A stretch of 46,238 bases of DNA. Origin: Palsa-892 sp035556215 (lineage in GTDB: Bacteria; Pseudomonadota; Alphaproteobacteria; Rhizobiales; Xanthobacteraceae). Position numbers and translations under genes: made by a program. Positions 7,869-18,058 of this stretch are shown piece by piece (within the stretch, counting starts at the first letter, position 1; each line of letters begins with the position of its first letter). The stretch lies in the NCBI GenBank assembly GCA_035556215.1, contig DATMFI010000003.1, positions 1-46,238 on the forward strand, given 5' to 3'. The notes below the pieces were generated by a model that did not search any database, was not told where the DNA came from, and saw nothing but the letters and a program-made list of their open reading frames with translations.

Positions 7869-8543
7869 CTTCGCCTGTTTCTGCGACGGCGCGATCTCGG
7901 CCTGCAATTCGGCGAGCAGCGACATGAAGCGCTCGCCCTGCACGACGACATGCTCGCGCAGCCGCCTTCCCGCCTCGATGCCGTCGCCTCTGAGCAGCGC
8001 TTCGGCCACCGCGCTGTGCTCGTCGAACGACTTGGCGAGCCGGCCATGCACGCGCAATTGCAAACGGCGATAAGGCTGCAGCCGCCGCTGCTGGCTATGC
8101 GCGACGGCGGCGAGCATGCGGTTGTGCGAGCCGTCATAGATCGCGGAATGAAAATCGGCGTTGGCGTGATAGTAGGCGTCGCGGTCGCCCTTCTCGCAAG
8201 CCTTGCGGCAACGCTTGAAGGCGGCGTTGAACGTGGTGCGCTCCTGCGCCGTCATGCGATGCGCGGCAAAACGCGCGCAGGCCGCTTCAAGCTCGCCCAT
8301 ATATTCGAATGTCTCGAGCAGTTCGCGCGGGCCCAGCAGCGTGACATGCGCGCCGCGGCGCGGGCGCAATTCGATCATGCCGGAGCCGGCGAGCTGAATC
8401 AGCGCTTCGCGGATCGGCGTGCGCGAGACGCCGAAGCGTTCGGCGAGTTCCGTTTCGTCGAGCCGCTCGCCGAGGCGGAAGCGGCCTTCGACGATGTCGT
8501 TTTCTAGCGCTTCGCGCAGATTGAGGACTGTCTTACCCGACAT
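7860..8543 (-). CDS. matR: GntR-family (FCD) regulator, MatR-like repressor of malonate genes
   Basis: The 227-residue protein has a winged-helix GntR DNA-binding domain (LAERFGVSRTPIREALIQLAGSGMIELRPRRGAHV, about residues 33-68) and a C-terminal FCD effector domain with the helix segment YHANADFHSAIYDGSHN. It is divergent from the malonyl-CoA decarboxylase and synthetase genes. A perfect palindrome with the FCD-type core TTGTATACAA lies between them. In Rhizobium trifolii MatR, encoded beside matABC, is reported to bind a closely similar TCTTGTA-TACA sequence. I infer repression relieved by malonate or malonyl-CoA, with autoregulation. The name rests on context and operator. Confidence 0.82.
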   Translation of the reverse strand: MSGKTVLNLREALENDIVEGRFRLGERLDETELAERFGVSRTPIREALIQLAGSGMIELRPRRGAHVTLLGPRELLETFEYMGELEAACARFAAHRMTAQERTTFNAAFKRCRKACEKGDRDAYYHANADFHSAIYDGSHNRMLAAVAHSQQRRLQPYRRLQLRVHGRLAKSFDEHSAVAEALLRGDGIEAGRRLREHVVVQGERFMSLLAELQAEIAPSQKQAKAG

Positions 8544-8617
8544 TTTTCACGGGCCTCCATCTGCGATTGGGCCAAAAGCCGCCGATTCTGGCAAGGGCTT
8601 TCGCATACGCAGCATAA

Positions 8618-8635
8618 ATTCTTGTATACAAGAAT
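8618..8635. promoter_or_regulatory. MatR-type operator, perfect 18-bp palindrome
   Basis: ATTCTTGTATACAAGAAT is a perfect palindrome lying 2 nt upstream of the -35 hexamer of the decarboxylase promoter and 75 nt from the matR start. The core TTGTATACAA fits the operator pattern of FCD-type GntR proteins. Its centre lies about 46 nt before the predicted transcription start. Confidence 0.8.
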
Positions 8636-8636
8636 G

Positions 8637-8665
8637 TTGACAGAAAATACAGGGGCCCATAGCGT
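8637..8665 (+). promoter_or_regulatory. Promoter of the malonate operon
   Basis: A perfect TTGACA (8637-8642) is followed after 17 nt by the weak -10 TAGCGT (8660-8665). Transcription would start near 8672. The -35 element sits directly beside the MatR-type operator. Confidence 0.55.
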
Positions 8666-8721
8666 TTTGCCCTATGATCGAGCCTGCAAGCGAGAAAACC
8701 AGCGTTACCGCGAGGCCAGCC

Positions 8722-10098
8722 GTGACCGCCAACCGGAGCTTCCTCGGCGATCTTCTGCAAAGCATTTCCGAGCGGGGCCGCGAGCTGCTGGCCAAGACAC
8801 GGGCACGCCGCCCGCTCGGCGAGGAGCGCGCCGAGAACATCGTCGAGCTTTGCGAGCATCTTCTCTCGGGCCGGGGCGAAGCCTCGGGCGTCGCGCTCGC
8901 CGCCGAAATTCTCGATACTTACCGGGGGCTGAAAACCGGCGAGCGGATCGCCTTCTTCGAGGCGCTGGCGCATTCGTTCGGGCCGGACAAGGCGCGGCTT
9001 GAGCTTGCCTGCAAGGCTTACGCCGAAAACCCCACCGACAAGAACGCCGATGAAGTGCTGCAAGCCGCCGAGCCGCGTCGCCAGGGCTTGATCCGGCGGC
9101 TCAATCTCGCACCGGCCGCGACGCGCGATCTCGTGCAGATGCGCGAGCACCTCCTGGATGCGATGACGCGGCGCTCCGACCTCGGCCCGGTCGATCGCGA
9201 TTTCGTCCACCTCTTCGGCTCGTGGTTCAACCGCGGCTTTCTGGTGCTGCGCCGGATCGACTGGTCGACGCCCGCCATCATTCTCGAGAAGATCATTCGT
9301 TACGAAGCCGTGCACGAGATCGACTCGTGGGAAGATTTGCGCGCGCGCATCGATCCGCCCGACCGGCGCTGCTACGCCTTCTTCCATCCGGCGCTCCTCG
9401 ACGAGCCGCTGATCTTCGTCGAGGTCGCGCTCTCGCAGGACATCCCCGATGCCATCGCGCCGATCCTCGCGCAGCCGAGGACGCCGCTCAACCCGCGCGA
9501 AGCGACGACGGCGACATTCTATTCGATCTCGAACACGCAACGCGGCCTCGGCGGCGTGTCGTTCGGCAGCTTCCTCATCAAGCAGGTCGCCGAAGAAATT
9601 TCGCGCGAATTCCCGAAGCTCTCGACCTTCGTCACGCTCTCGCCGGTGCCGGGCTTCCGCGAATGGCTGACGCGCGAGCGCAAGAGCGAGCATTCCGATG
9701 CGCTCAAGCCTTCCGACGCCAATACGCTCGCGCGGCTCGACGATCCGCAGTGGTGCAAGGACAAGGATGCCGTTGCGGCGGCGAAAGCCTTGCTGCCGGT
9801 GCTCGCGGCGTATTATTTTCTCATTGCGCGCAACAAACGCGGCCGCCCGCTCGACCCCGTCGCGCGTTTTCATCTCGGCAACGGCGCGCGGCTCGAGCGC
9901 ATCAATCCGATGTCGGATCTTTCGGAGAAAGGAATCGCCCAGTCCTACGGCGTCATGGTGAATTATCGCTACGTGCTCGACGAAATCGAGCAGAACCATG
10001 AAGCCTATGCCGACGCGGGCGAAATCGTCACAAGCTCCGCGGTGCGCAAATTGCTGCGGGCCGACGCCAAACAAACTGCACTGGTAACTGTATCATGA
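8722..10098 (+). CDS. matA: Malonyl-CoA decarboxylase
   Basis: The enzyme converts malonyl-CoA to acetyl-CoA and CO2. The GNAT-like catalytic domain is recognised by CYAFFHPALLDEPLIFVEVAL and by SISNTQRGLGGVSFG, with the catalytic serine expected in the latter. The catalytic histidine region lies near FHLGNGARLERINPMSD. I prefer the GTG at 8722 (458 residues) because GAGG stands 6 nt before it. The in-frame ATG at 8674 has no ribosome binding site and would lie only about 2 nt after the predicted transcription start; it would add 16 unconserved residues. The stop overlaps the next start as ATGA, so matB is translationally coupled. Confidence 0.92.
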   Translation: MTANRSFLGDLLQSISERGRELLAKTRARRPLGEERAENIVELCEHLLSGRGEASGVALAAEILDTYRGLKTGERIAFFEALAHSFGPDKARLELACKAYAENPTDKNADEVLQAAEPRRQGLIRRLNLAPAATRDLVQMREHLLDAMTRRSDLGPVDRDFVHLFGSWFNRGFLVLRRIDWSTPAIILEKIIRYEAVHEIDSWEDLRARIDPPDRRCYAFFHPALLDEPLIFVEVALSQDIPDAIAPILAQPRTPLNPREATTATFYSISNTQRGLGGVSFGSFLIKQVAEEISREFPKLSTFVTLSPVPGFREWLTRERKSEHSDALKPSDANTLARLDDPQWCKDKDAVAAAKALLPVLAAYYFLIARNKRGRPLDPVARFHLGNGARLERINPMSDLSEKGIAQSYGVMVNYRYVLDEIEQNHEAYADAGEIVTSSAVRKLLRADAKQTALVTVS

Positions 10099-11618
10099 GC
10101 AATCACCTTTACGACGCGATCACCAAGGCCATTCCGAGCCGCGACAAAACGCTACTCGAGCTTGCCGACGGCAAAACGATTTCCTACGGCGAGATGTTCG
10201 CGCTGGTCGAAAAACTCGCCGGCCACCTCGTCCGTTCCGGCGTCGCGCCGGGCGATCGCGTCGCCGTGCAGGCCGACAAGTCCTGGCAGGGGCTCGCGCT
10301 TTATCTTGCGACGGTGCGCGCGGGCGCGGCCTATCTGCCGCTCAACACCGCCTATACGCTCGCCGAACTCGAATATTTCCTGAGCGACGCCGAGCCCTCG
10401 TTCGTTGTCGTGCAGCCCGCCAATGAGGAGAAAGTCGCGACGCTCTGCGCCAAGATGGGCAGGGCGGCCGTGCAGAGCCTTGGCGGAAACGGCGAAGGCT
10501 CGCTGCTTCCGGCCGCGGCGAACGCGCCGGCAGCGCCGGTCGCCGCGCGCGGCGCCGATGACCTTGCCGCCATCCTCTACACTTCGGGCACGACGGGGCG
10601 CTCGAAAGGCGCGATGCTGACACACGAGAACCTGCTCTCGAACGCCATCGTGCTGCGCGACTGCTGGCGCTTCACCGAGCGCGACGTGCTCTTGCACGCG
10701 CTGCCGATTTTCCACACGCACGGCTTGTTCGTCGCCTGCAACGTCATTCTGCTCGCCGGCGCCTCGATGATTTATCTCGCGAAATTCGACAACGACACCG
10801 TGGTCCGCCTGCTGCCGAAGGCGACGTCGATGATGGCGGTGCCGACCTTCTATGTGCGGCTGCTGGACGACCCGCGCTTCGACCGGGAGCTTACGAAAAA
10901 TATCCGCCTGTTCACCTCGGGCTCGGCGCCGCTCTTGGCCGAGACGCATCGCGCCTTCTCCGAGCGCACCGGCCACGCCATCCTCGAGCGCTACGGCATG
11001 ACCGAAACCGGCATGAATACGTCGAACCCCTATGACGGCGACCGCATTCCCGGCACCGTGGGCTTTCCGCTGCCGGGCGTCGAGGCGCGCGTCGCCGACC
11101 CCGAAAGCGGCCGCATCCTGCCCCCCGGCGAGGTCGGCGTTCTCGAAGTGCGCGGGCCCAATGTGTTCCGCGGCTATTGGCGGATGCCGGAAAAGACCAA
11201 GGCGGAATTCCGCGCCGACGGCTTCTTCATCACCGGCGACATCTCCAAGATCGACGAACGCGGCTACATCCACATCGTCGGCCGCGCCAAGGATCTCGTC
11301 ATCACCGGCGGCTACAACGTCTATCCGAAGGAAGTCGAAAGCGCGATCGACGACATCAAGGGCGTCGTCGAATCCGCGGTGATCGGCTGCCCGCATCCCG
11401 ATTTCGGCGAAGGCGTCACCGCCGTCGTCGTGCGCGAAAAGAACTCCACCTTGAGCGAAAGCGACATCACTGCCGCGCTCGAGCAGAAGCTCGCCAAATT
11501 CAAACAGCCCAAGCGCGTGTTCTTTGTCGATGAGCTGCCGCGCAACACCATGGGCAAGGTGCAGAAAAACGTGCTGCGCGAAACCTATGCCCGCGCCTAC
11601 GTTCGCGGCGCAGCATAG
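10095..11618 (+). CDS. matB: Malonyl-CoA synthetase (MatB)
   Basis: This AMP-forming acyl-CoA ligase of 507 residues activates malonate with ATP and CoA. The P-loop ILYTSGTTGRSKG spans about 160-172. The ERYGMTET motif, the GD/K linker region FFITGDISKIDERGYIHIVGR, and the catalytic C-terminal lysine region RNTMGKVQKN follow in order. It shares ATGA with the decarboxylase gene, so the two form an operon that turns malonate into acetyl-CoA. In known mat operons a MatC carrier comes third; here the next gene belongs to a peptide-type ABC importer 73 nt away. Confidence 0.93.
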   Translation: MSNHLYDAITKAIPSRDKTLLELADGKTISYGEMFALVEKLAGHLVRSGVAPGDRVAVQADKSWQGLALYLATVRAGAAYLPLNTAYTLAELEYFLSDAEPSFVVVQPANEEKVATLCAKMGRAAVQSLGGNGEGSLLPAAANAPAAPVAARGADDLAAILYTSGTTGRSKGAMLTHENLLSNAIVLRDCWRFTERDVLLHALPIFHTHGLFVACNVILLAGASMIYLAKFDNDTVVRLLPKATSMMAVPTFYVRLLDDPRFDRELTKNIRLFTSGSAPLLAETHRAFSERTGHAILERYGMTETGMNTSNPYDGDRIPGTVGFPLPGVEARVADPESGRILPPGEVGVLEVRGPNVFRGYWRMPEKTKAEFRADGFFITGDISKIDERGYIHIVGRAKDLVITGGYNVYPKEVESAIDDIKGVVESAVIGCPHPDFGEGVTAVVVREKNSTLSESDITAALEQKLAKFKQPKRVFFVDELPRNTMGKVQKNVLRETYARAYVRGAA

Positions 11619-11640
11619 ACATTCTTTGTTGCAATCCGGC

Positions 11641-11654
11641 TCCGCACATGCGGA
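11641..11654. promoter_or_regulatory. Short inverted repeat upstream of the ABC importer operon
   Basis: TCCGCA and TGCGGA (6-bp arms) are separated by CA, between the matB stop and the TTG start at 11692. It may be an operator or a small terminator hairpin for the mat operon. No T-run follows. Confidence 0.25.
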
Positions 11655-11691
11655 AAAGACCTGAGGTTTCGATCAATATGCAGGGGGTAGC

Positions 11692-13743
<2,052 letters not shown>

Positions 13744-13816
13744 CGGCAAGCGGCGAGGAACGAGCTTTCTGCAACGACAAGAAACGACACAACGAAAGAC
13801 CAGACTGAGGAGGAAT

Positions 13817-15403
13817 ATGATGAAGTTACGTCTAGGGACTTTGATCCTGGGACTTGCCGCGTTCGCCCTGACGACGGGCGGCGTGGACGCCCAGACGCCG
13901 AAGAAGGGCGGCATATTGAAATTTGCCGTCGGCGCCGAACCGCCGAGCTACGACTGCCACCGCGAGACGTCGTTCGCCTTCATTCATCCGGTGCGGCCGC
14001 ACTACAACACGCTGCTCAAGTTCGACGAAGCCAACTATCCGAAAGTGGTCGGCGATCTCGCGCAGTCATGGACGGTCTCTCCGGACGGCCTGACCTATAC
14101 TTTCAAGCTGCATCCGAACGTCAAATTCCACGACGGCTCGGCCTTCAGCTCGGCCGACGTCAAGGCGACCTACGAGCGCATCGCCCACCCGCCGCAGGGC
14201 GTGGTATCGATCCGCAAGGCGGCCTACGAGGACATCGCCTCGATCGAGACGCCCGATCCGCTGACCGTCGTATTCAAGCTCAAGGCGCCCAACGCCTCGA
14301 TGCTCACCAACTTCGCGTCGCCGTGGGACTGCATCTACAGCGCCGCCAAGCTGAAAGAGGATCCGCGGTACCCTGAAAAGAACGTCATGGGCACCGGCCC
14401 CTTCAAGTTCGTCGAGCATGCCGCCGGCTCGCACTGGGTCGGCGAGCGCTTCAAGGACTATTTCGTGAAGGACCGTCCCTATCTCGACGGCTTCCGCGCG
14501 ATCTTCATCACCAACACCTCGGCCCGCGTCAATGCATTGCAGGCCGGCGAAGTGCTGGCTGAGTTCCGCGGCCAGTCGCCCGCCGACGAGAAGAAGCTCA
14601 AGGACGCGCTCGGCGACAAGATCAACGTCGCGGAGTCGCCCTGGGTGTGCAGCCTCGTGGTGACGTTCAACGTGAAGAGAAAGCCGTTCGACGACGTTCG
14701 CGTCCGCCGCGCGCTGTCGCTCGCCATCGATCGCTGGAAGGGCGCGGAAGCGCTGTCCAAGATCGCGGTCGTGCGTCATGTCGGCGGCGTGTTGCGTCCG
14801 GGCTATGAGCTCGCCGCATCCAATGCCGAACTCGAGACCTATCCGGGCTTCGGCCGGGACATCAATAAGGCGCGCGCCGAGGCGAAGAAGCTGCTCGCCG
14901 AAGCAGGCGTCAAGGATCTCAAGTTCAAGTTCCTGAACCGCAACGTGCCGATGCCCTATACGCCGGTCGGCGTGTTCGTGATCGACCAGTGGCGCCAGAT
15001 CGGCGTCACGGCCGAGCACGAGCAGCCGGAAACCAAGGCCTATATCGGCAATCTGCGCAGCGGCAATTACGACGTCGGCCTCGACTTCAACTGCGACGCC
15101 GTCGACGATCCGAACCTCCAGCTGCTGAAATATCTCTCGTCCGACAAGTCGACGATCAACTACGGTCACAACATCGACCGCAAGGTCGACGAACTCTACG
15201 AGAAGCAGAAGCGCGAGCTCGACCCCAAGAAGCGGGCGGCGATCCTGCGCGAGCTGGAGAAGCACATCCTCACCGAAGCCAATACGGTTCCGGTCGTGTG
15301 GTGGCACCGCATCATCGTGACCTGGAAGCAGATGCATGGCTGGCACATGTCGCCGAGCCACTACATCAACCAGGACCTGCAGAACGTCTGGCTCGACCAG
15401 TAA
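13817..15403 (+). CDS. Family 5 extracellular solute-binding protein (DppA/OppA type)
   Basis: The 528-residue protein is a cluster C (SBP_bac_5) receptor for an ABC importer. A signal peptide runs to about residue 26 (GGVDAQTPKKGG), preceded by a strong GAGGAGGA ribosome binding site. Family blocks include LAQSWTVSPDGLTYTFKLHPNVKFHDG, with the classic W-x-x-x-x-DGLTYTF-x-L pattern, then FSSADVKATYERI, and VRRALSLAIDR. Ligands in the family are di- or oligopeptides, nickel, or other small molecules. The fused ATPase and permeases beside it complete the system. The ligand cannot be read from the sequence. Confidence 0.93.
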   Translation: MMKLRLGTLILGLAAFALTTGGVDAQTPKKGGILKFAVGAEPPSYDCHRETSFAFIHPVRPHYNTLLKFDEANYPKVVGDLAQSWTVSPDGLTYTFKLHPNVKFHDGSAFSSADVKATYERIAHPPQGVVSIRKAAYEDIASIETPDPLTVVFKLKAPNASMLTNFASPWDCIYSAAKLKEDPRYPEKNVMGTGPFKFVEHAAGSHWVGERFKDYFVKDRPYLDGFRAIFITNTSARVNALQAGEVLAEFRGQSPADEKKLKDALGDKINVAESPWVCSLVVTFNVKRKPFDDVRVRRALSLAIDRWKGAEALSKIAVVRHVGGVLRPGYELAASNAELETYPGFGRDINKARAEAKKLLAEAGVKDLKFKFLNRNVPMPYTPVGVFVIDQWRQIGVTAEHEQPETKAYIGNLRSGNYDVGLDFNCDAVDDPNLQLLKYLSSDKSTINYGHNIDRKVDELYEKQKRELDPKKRAAILRELEKHILTEANTVPVVWWHRIIVTWKQMHGWHMSPSHYINQDLQNVWLDQ

Positions 15404-15415
15404 TCCGCAACTTCC

Positions 15416-15443
15416 GCCGGGCGGCGTAGCCGCGCCGCCCGGC
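15416..15443 (+). terminator. Strong intergenic hairpin between binding protein and permeases
   Basis: GCCGGGCGGCG (15416-15426) pairs perfectly with CGCCGCCCGGC (15433-15443) around a 6-nt loop, followed by the weakly T-rich TTCTATTTT. In binding-protein operons such hairpins often stop part of the transcripts or protect the upstream mRNA, so that more receptor than permease is made. Confidence 0.6.
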
Positions 15444-15475
15444 TTCTATTTTCGCCCTCGAGCGCAGGACGACCC

Positions 15476-16429
15476 ATGCTCCGCTACACGATCCGCCGTT
15501 TCTTCCTGATGATCCCGACGCTGCTCGGCGTCGCCGTGCTGGTGTTTCTTCTGCTGCGCGCCATGCCCGGCGACATCGTCGAAGTGCGTATGCTGATGGA
15601 CGGCGGCCAGGTCAGCCCCGAAGCGCTTGCGCTCGAGCGCGCGCGGCTCGGCCTCGATCAACCCTTGATCTATCAATTCTATCACTGGATCACCGGCATC
15701 ATGGTCGGCGACTTCGGCACGTCGATGTGGACCGGCCGCCCGGTGATCGAGGAAATCGGCAATCGCCTCGGCCTCTCGCTCCAGGTCGCGATCATGGCGA
15801 CGATTCTGGCGGTGATGATTTCGATCCCGCTCGGCACGATCTCGGCGATCTACAACAACACCTGGATCGACCATGTCATCCGCGCATTCGCCATCGCGGG
15901 CCTTGCCGTGCCGTCGTTCTGGCTCGGCATGCTGATCATTCTGGGCCTGCTGCTCACCTTCAACTGGATTCCGCCCCTCACCTATACGCCGATATGGGAG
16001 GACCCCATTCGGAATCTGTCCCAACTGATATGGCCCGCGATCGCCGTCGGTTATCGCTATTCGGCGGTCGCGACCCGCATGACACGCTCGACGCTGCTCG
16101 AGGTGCTGCAGGAGGACTATATCCGCACCGCGCGCGCCAAGGGCGTCTATGAACGGCTGGTGCTGTCGCGCCACGCCATTCGCAACGCCATGCTACCGGT
16201 GGTGACGGTGATCGGGCTCGAATTCGCCTTCCTGATCGGCGGTCTGGTCGTGACCGAGCAGGTGTTCAACTTGAACGGCATCGGCAAGCTGTTCGTCGAA
16301 ACCGTCACCCGCGCCGACTACACCATGGTGCAGGCGCTGGTCATGCTGGTCGCCGCCTTCTTCATCATCATCAATTTCGTGGTCGACCTGCTCTACGCCG
16401 TGCTCGACCCGCGTATCCGGTATTCGTAA
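15476..16429 (+). CDS. ABC importer permease, DppB/OppB type
   Basis: The 317-residue inner-membrane protein starts with the family N-terminus MLRYTIRRFFLMIPTLLGV, followed by DIV-type periplasmic loop and LGLDQPLIYQFYHW-x-x-G-x-x-x-GDFGTS. Five further hydrophobic segments follow. The EAA-like coupling loop is DYIRTARAKGVYERLVLSRHAIRNAMLP, which docks on the ATPase. The stop is separated by one nucleotide from the ATG of the next permease, so the two are coupled. Confidence 0.94.
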   Translation: MLRYTIRRFFLMIPTLLGVAVLVFLLLRAMPGDIVEVRMLMDGGQVSPEALALERARLGLDQPLIYQFYHWITGIMVGDFGTSMWTGRPVIEEIGNRLGLSLQVAIMATILAVMISIPLGTISAIYNNTWIDHVIRAFAIAGLAVPSFWLGMLIILGLLLTFNWIPPLTYTPIWEDPIRNLSQLIWPAIAVGYRYSAVATRMTRSTLLEVLQEDYIRTARAKGVYERLVLSRHAIRNAMLPVVTVIGLEFAFLIGGLVVTEQVFNLNGIGKLFVETVTRADYTMVQALVMLVAAFFIIINFVVDLLYAVLDPRIRYS

Positions 16430-16430
16430 C

Positions 16431-17327
16431 ATGACGACAACGACCTCTTCCGAAATCGACTTCCGCGAGCGCAAGGCGCAGCACCCGATCATTGCGTTCG
16501 CGCGCACGCAGCCGACCGGCATGGCCGGGCTGGTGTTCATTATCGTGCTGTTCATCGCCGGCGTGTTCGCCGAATTCGTCGCGCCCTACGACCCGCTGCA
16601 ACTCGACTACGGCGCGATGCTGGCGCCGCCGTCGTGGGAGCACTGGATGGGCACCGACGCCTTCGGCCGCGACGTCTTCTCGCGCATCATCTACGGCGCG
16701 CGCACGGCGCTCGCCGTCGGCTTCCTCTCGTCGATGCTGGGCTCGGGCATCGGCGCGATCATCGGCATGGTTTCCGCTTATTACGGCGGCCGCATCGACA
16801 TGACGATCGAGCGGTTCATGGACGTGCTGCTCGCCTTCCCGATCATCGTGCTGGCGCTCGCGGTCGTCGCGGTGCTCGGCAAATTCCCGGTCGGCGGACT
16901 CGATCTCAACCTCATCATCGCCATTGCCATTCCGATGATCCCGAAAATCGCGCGCGTCGTGCGCTCGGCGACGCTCGCCATTCGCGGCCTGCCCTATATC
17001 GACGCCGCGCGCGCCGCCGGGTACAGCAGCACGCGCATCATCTTCCGGCACATCGCGCCGAACGTAGTCGCGCCGTTCCTCATCATGTTCACCGCCTTCA
17101 TCGCGCAGGCGATCCTGCTCGAAGCCTCGCTCTCGTTCCTCGGCCTCGGCGTCACCGAGCCGACGGCGGCCTGGGGCTTGATGCTGTCGGGCACCTCGCA
17201 GGAATTCTACAGCCAGGCGCCCTGGATGATCCTGTTTCCGGGCATCGCGATCAGCCTTGCGGTCTTCGCCTTCAATCTGTTCGGTGACTCGCTGCGCGAT
17301 TATCTCGACCCGCGCTTCAAGATCTGA
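16431..17327 (+). CDS. ABC importer permease, DppC/OppC type
   Basis: The 298-residue protein has the N-terminal hydrophobic segment of the OppC_N domain (AGLVFIIVLFIAGVFAEFVAPYDP), the GTDAFGRDVFSRIIYGAR motif typical of DppC, and four to five more membrane helices. The coupling loop is YIDAARAAGYSSTRIIFRHIAPN. It is the last gene of the importer operon; a hairpin at 17356-17378 follows. With the fused ATPase, binding protein and DppB-like permease it completes a functional importer. Confidence 0.94.
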   Translation: MTTTTSSEIDFRERKAQHPIIAFARTQPTGMAGLVFIIVLFIAGVFAEFVAPYDPLQLDYGAMLAPPSWEHWMGTDAFGRDVFSRIIYGARTALAVGFLSSMLGSGIGAIIGMVSAYYGGRIDMTIERFMDVLLAFPIIVLALAVVAVLGKFPVGGLDLNLIIAIAIPMIPKIARVVRSATLAIRGLPYIDAARAAGYSSTRIIFRHIAPNVVAPFLIMFTAFIAQAILLEASLSFLGLGVTEPTAAWGLMLSGTSQEFYSQAPWMILFPGIAISLAVFAFNLFGDSLRDYLDPRFKI

Positions 17328-17355
17328 CCGGGTACTCCACGCAACCCATGCCACC

Positions 17356-17378
17356 GGCGCCCGCCAAAAGCGGGCGCC
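17356..17378 (+). terminator. Hairpin after the ABC importer operon
   Basis: GGCGCCCGC (17356-17364) and GCGGGCGCC (17370-17378) form a perfect 9-bp stem with loop CAAAA. The sequence after it (GATCGCTTTTG) has only a short T-run, so termination may be partial and mobA may receive some read-through. Confidence 0.6.
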
Positions 17379-17402
17379 GATCGCTTTTGACGGTTCGCGG
17401 TC

Positions 17403-17417
17403 TGCGCCGTCATGCTA
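17403..17417 (+). promoter_or_regulatory. 15-nt repeat, copy 1, just upstream of mobA
   Basis: TGCGCCGTCATGCTA occurs here and, identically, at 23011-23025 in front of tusA. It ends inside an extended -10-like element (TG-C-TAGATT, 17414-17421). If that is the -10, transcription would begin almost at the mobA ATG. Confidence 0.45.
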
Positions 17418-17428
17418 GATTTTCGGGC

Positions 17429-18058
17429 ATGTCGTCTCATCCTGCCACGTTTGGTCTTGTACTGGCCGGCGGCCTCGCACGCCGCATGGGCGGCGGCGAC
17501 AAGCCGCTCGTCGAAATCAACGGCGAGACGATCTTGGCGCGGGCGCTCGCGCGCCTCGCGCCGCAATGCGCGGGGCTTGTCATCAACGCGAATGGTGATC
17601 CGGCGCGCTTTTCGCCGTTCGGCTATCCGGTCGCCGCCGACAGCGTGCCGGATTTCGCGGGACCACTCGCCGGCATTCTCGCCGGGCTCGACTGGGCGGC
17701 GAAGAATGCGCCCGGCATCGAATGGATCGCGACGGTGCCGGGCGATTGCCCGTTTTTGCCGCGCGATCTTGTCGCAAAACTCCACGCCGCTCGAGACGCC
17801 GCGAACGCGCCGCTTGCCTGCGCTCGAACCGGCGGGCGAATGCATCCGGTCGCCGGGATTTTTCCGCTGGCGCTGCGCGAGGATCTGCGCGCGGCGCTCG
17901 TTACGGAAAAGCTGCACAAGGTCGGCGTCTGGGTCGGGCGGCATAATGCGGCCACGGCCGAGTGGCCGGACACGCCGGTCGATCCGTTCTTCAATGTGAA
18001 TACGCCGGAAGACCGCGCGTCGGCTGAAGCGCTGGCGCGGCAGTATCCCGATCTCTAA
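17429..18058 (+). CDS. mobA: Molybdenum cofactor guanylyltransferase (MobA)
   Basis: MobA attaches GMP from GTP to the molybdenum cofactor, giving the guanine dinucleotide form used by DMSO-reductase-family enzymes such as formate dehydrogenase. The nucleotide-binding signature LAGGLARRMGGGDK lies at 12-25. VPGDCPFLP carries the metal-binding aspartate, and FFNVNTPED is the C-terminal family motif. I chose the ATG at 17429 (209 residues); the longer frame from 17348 runs through the terminator hairpin. The TAA stop overlaps the stop of the convergent moeA. Confidence 0.93.
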   Translation: MSSHPATFGLVLAGGLARRMGGGDKPLVEINGETILARALARLAPQCAGLVINANGDPARFSPFGYPVAADSVPDFAGPLAGILAGLDWAAKNAPGIEWIATVPGDCPFLPRDLVAKLHAARDAANAPLACARTGGRMHPVAGIFPLALREDLRAALVTEKLHKVGVWVGRHNAATAEWPDTPVDPFFNVNTPEDRASAEALARQYPDL

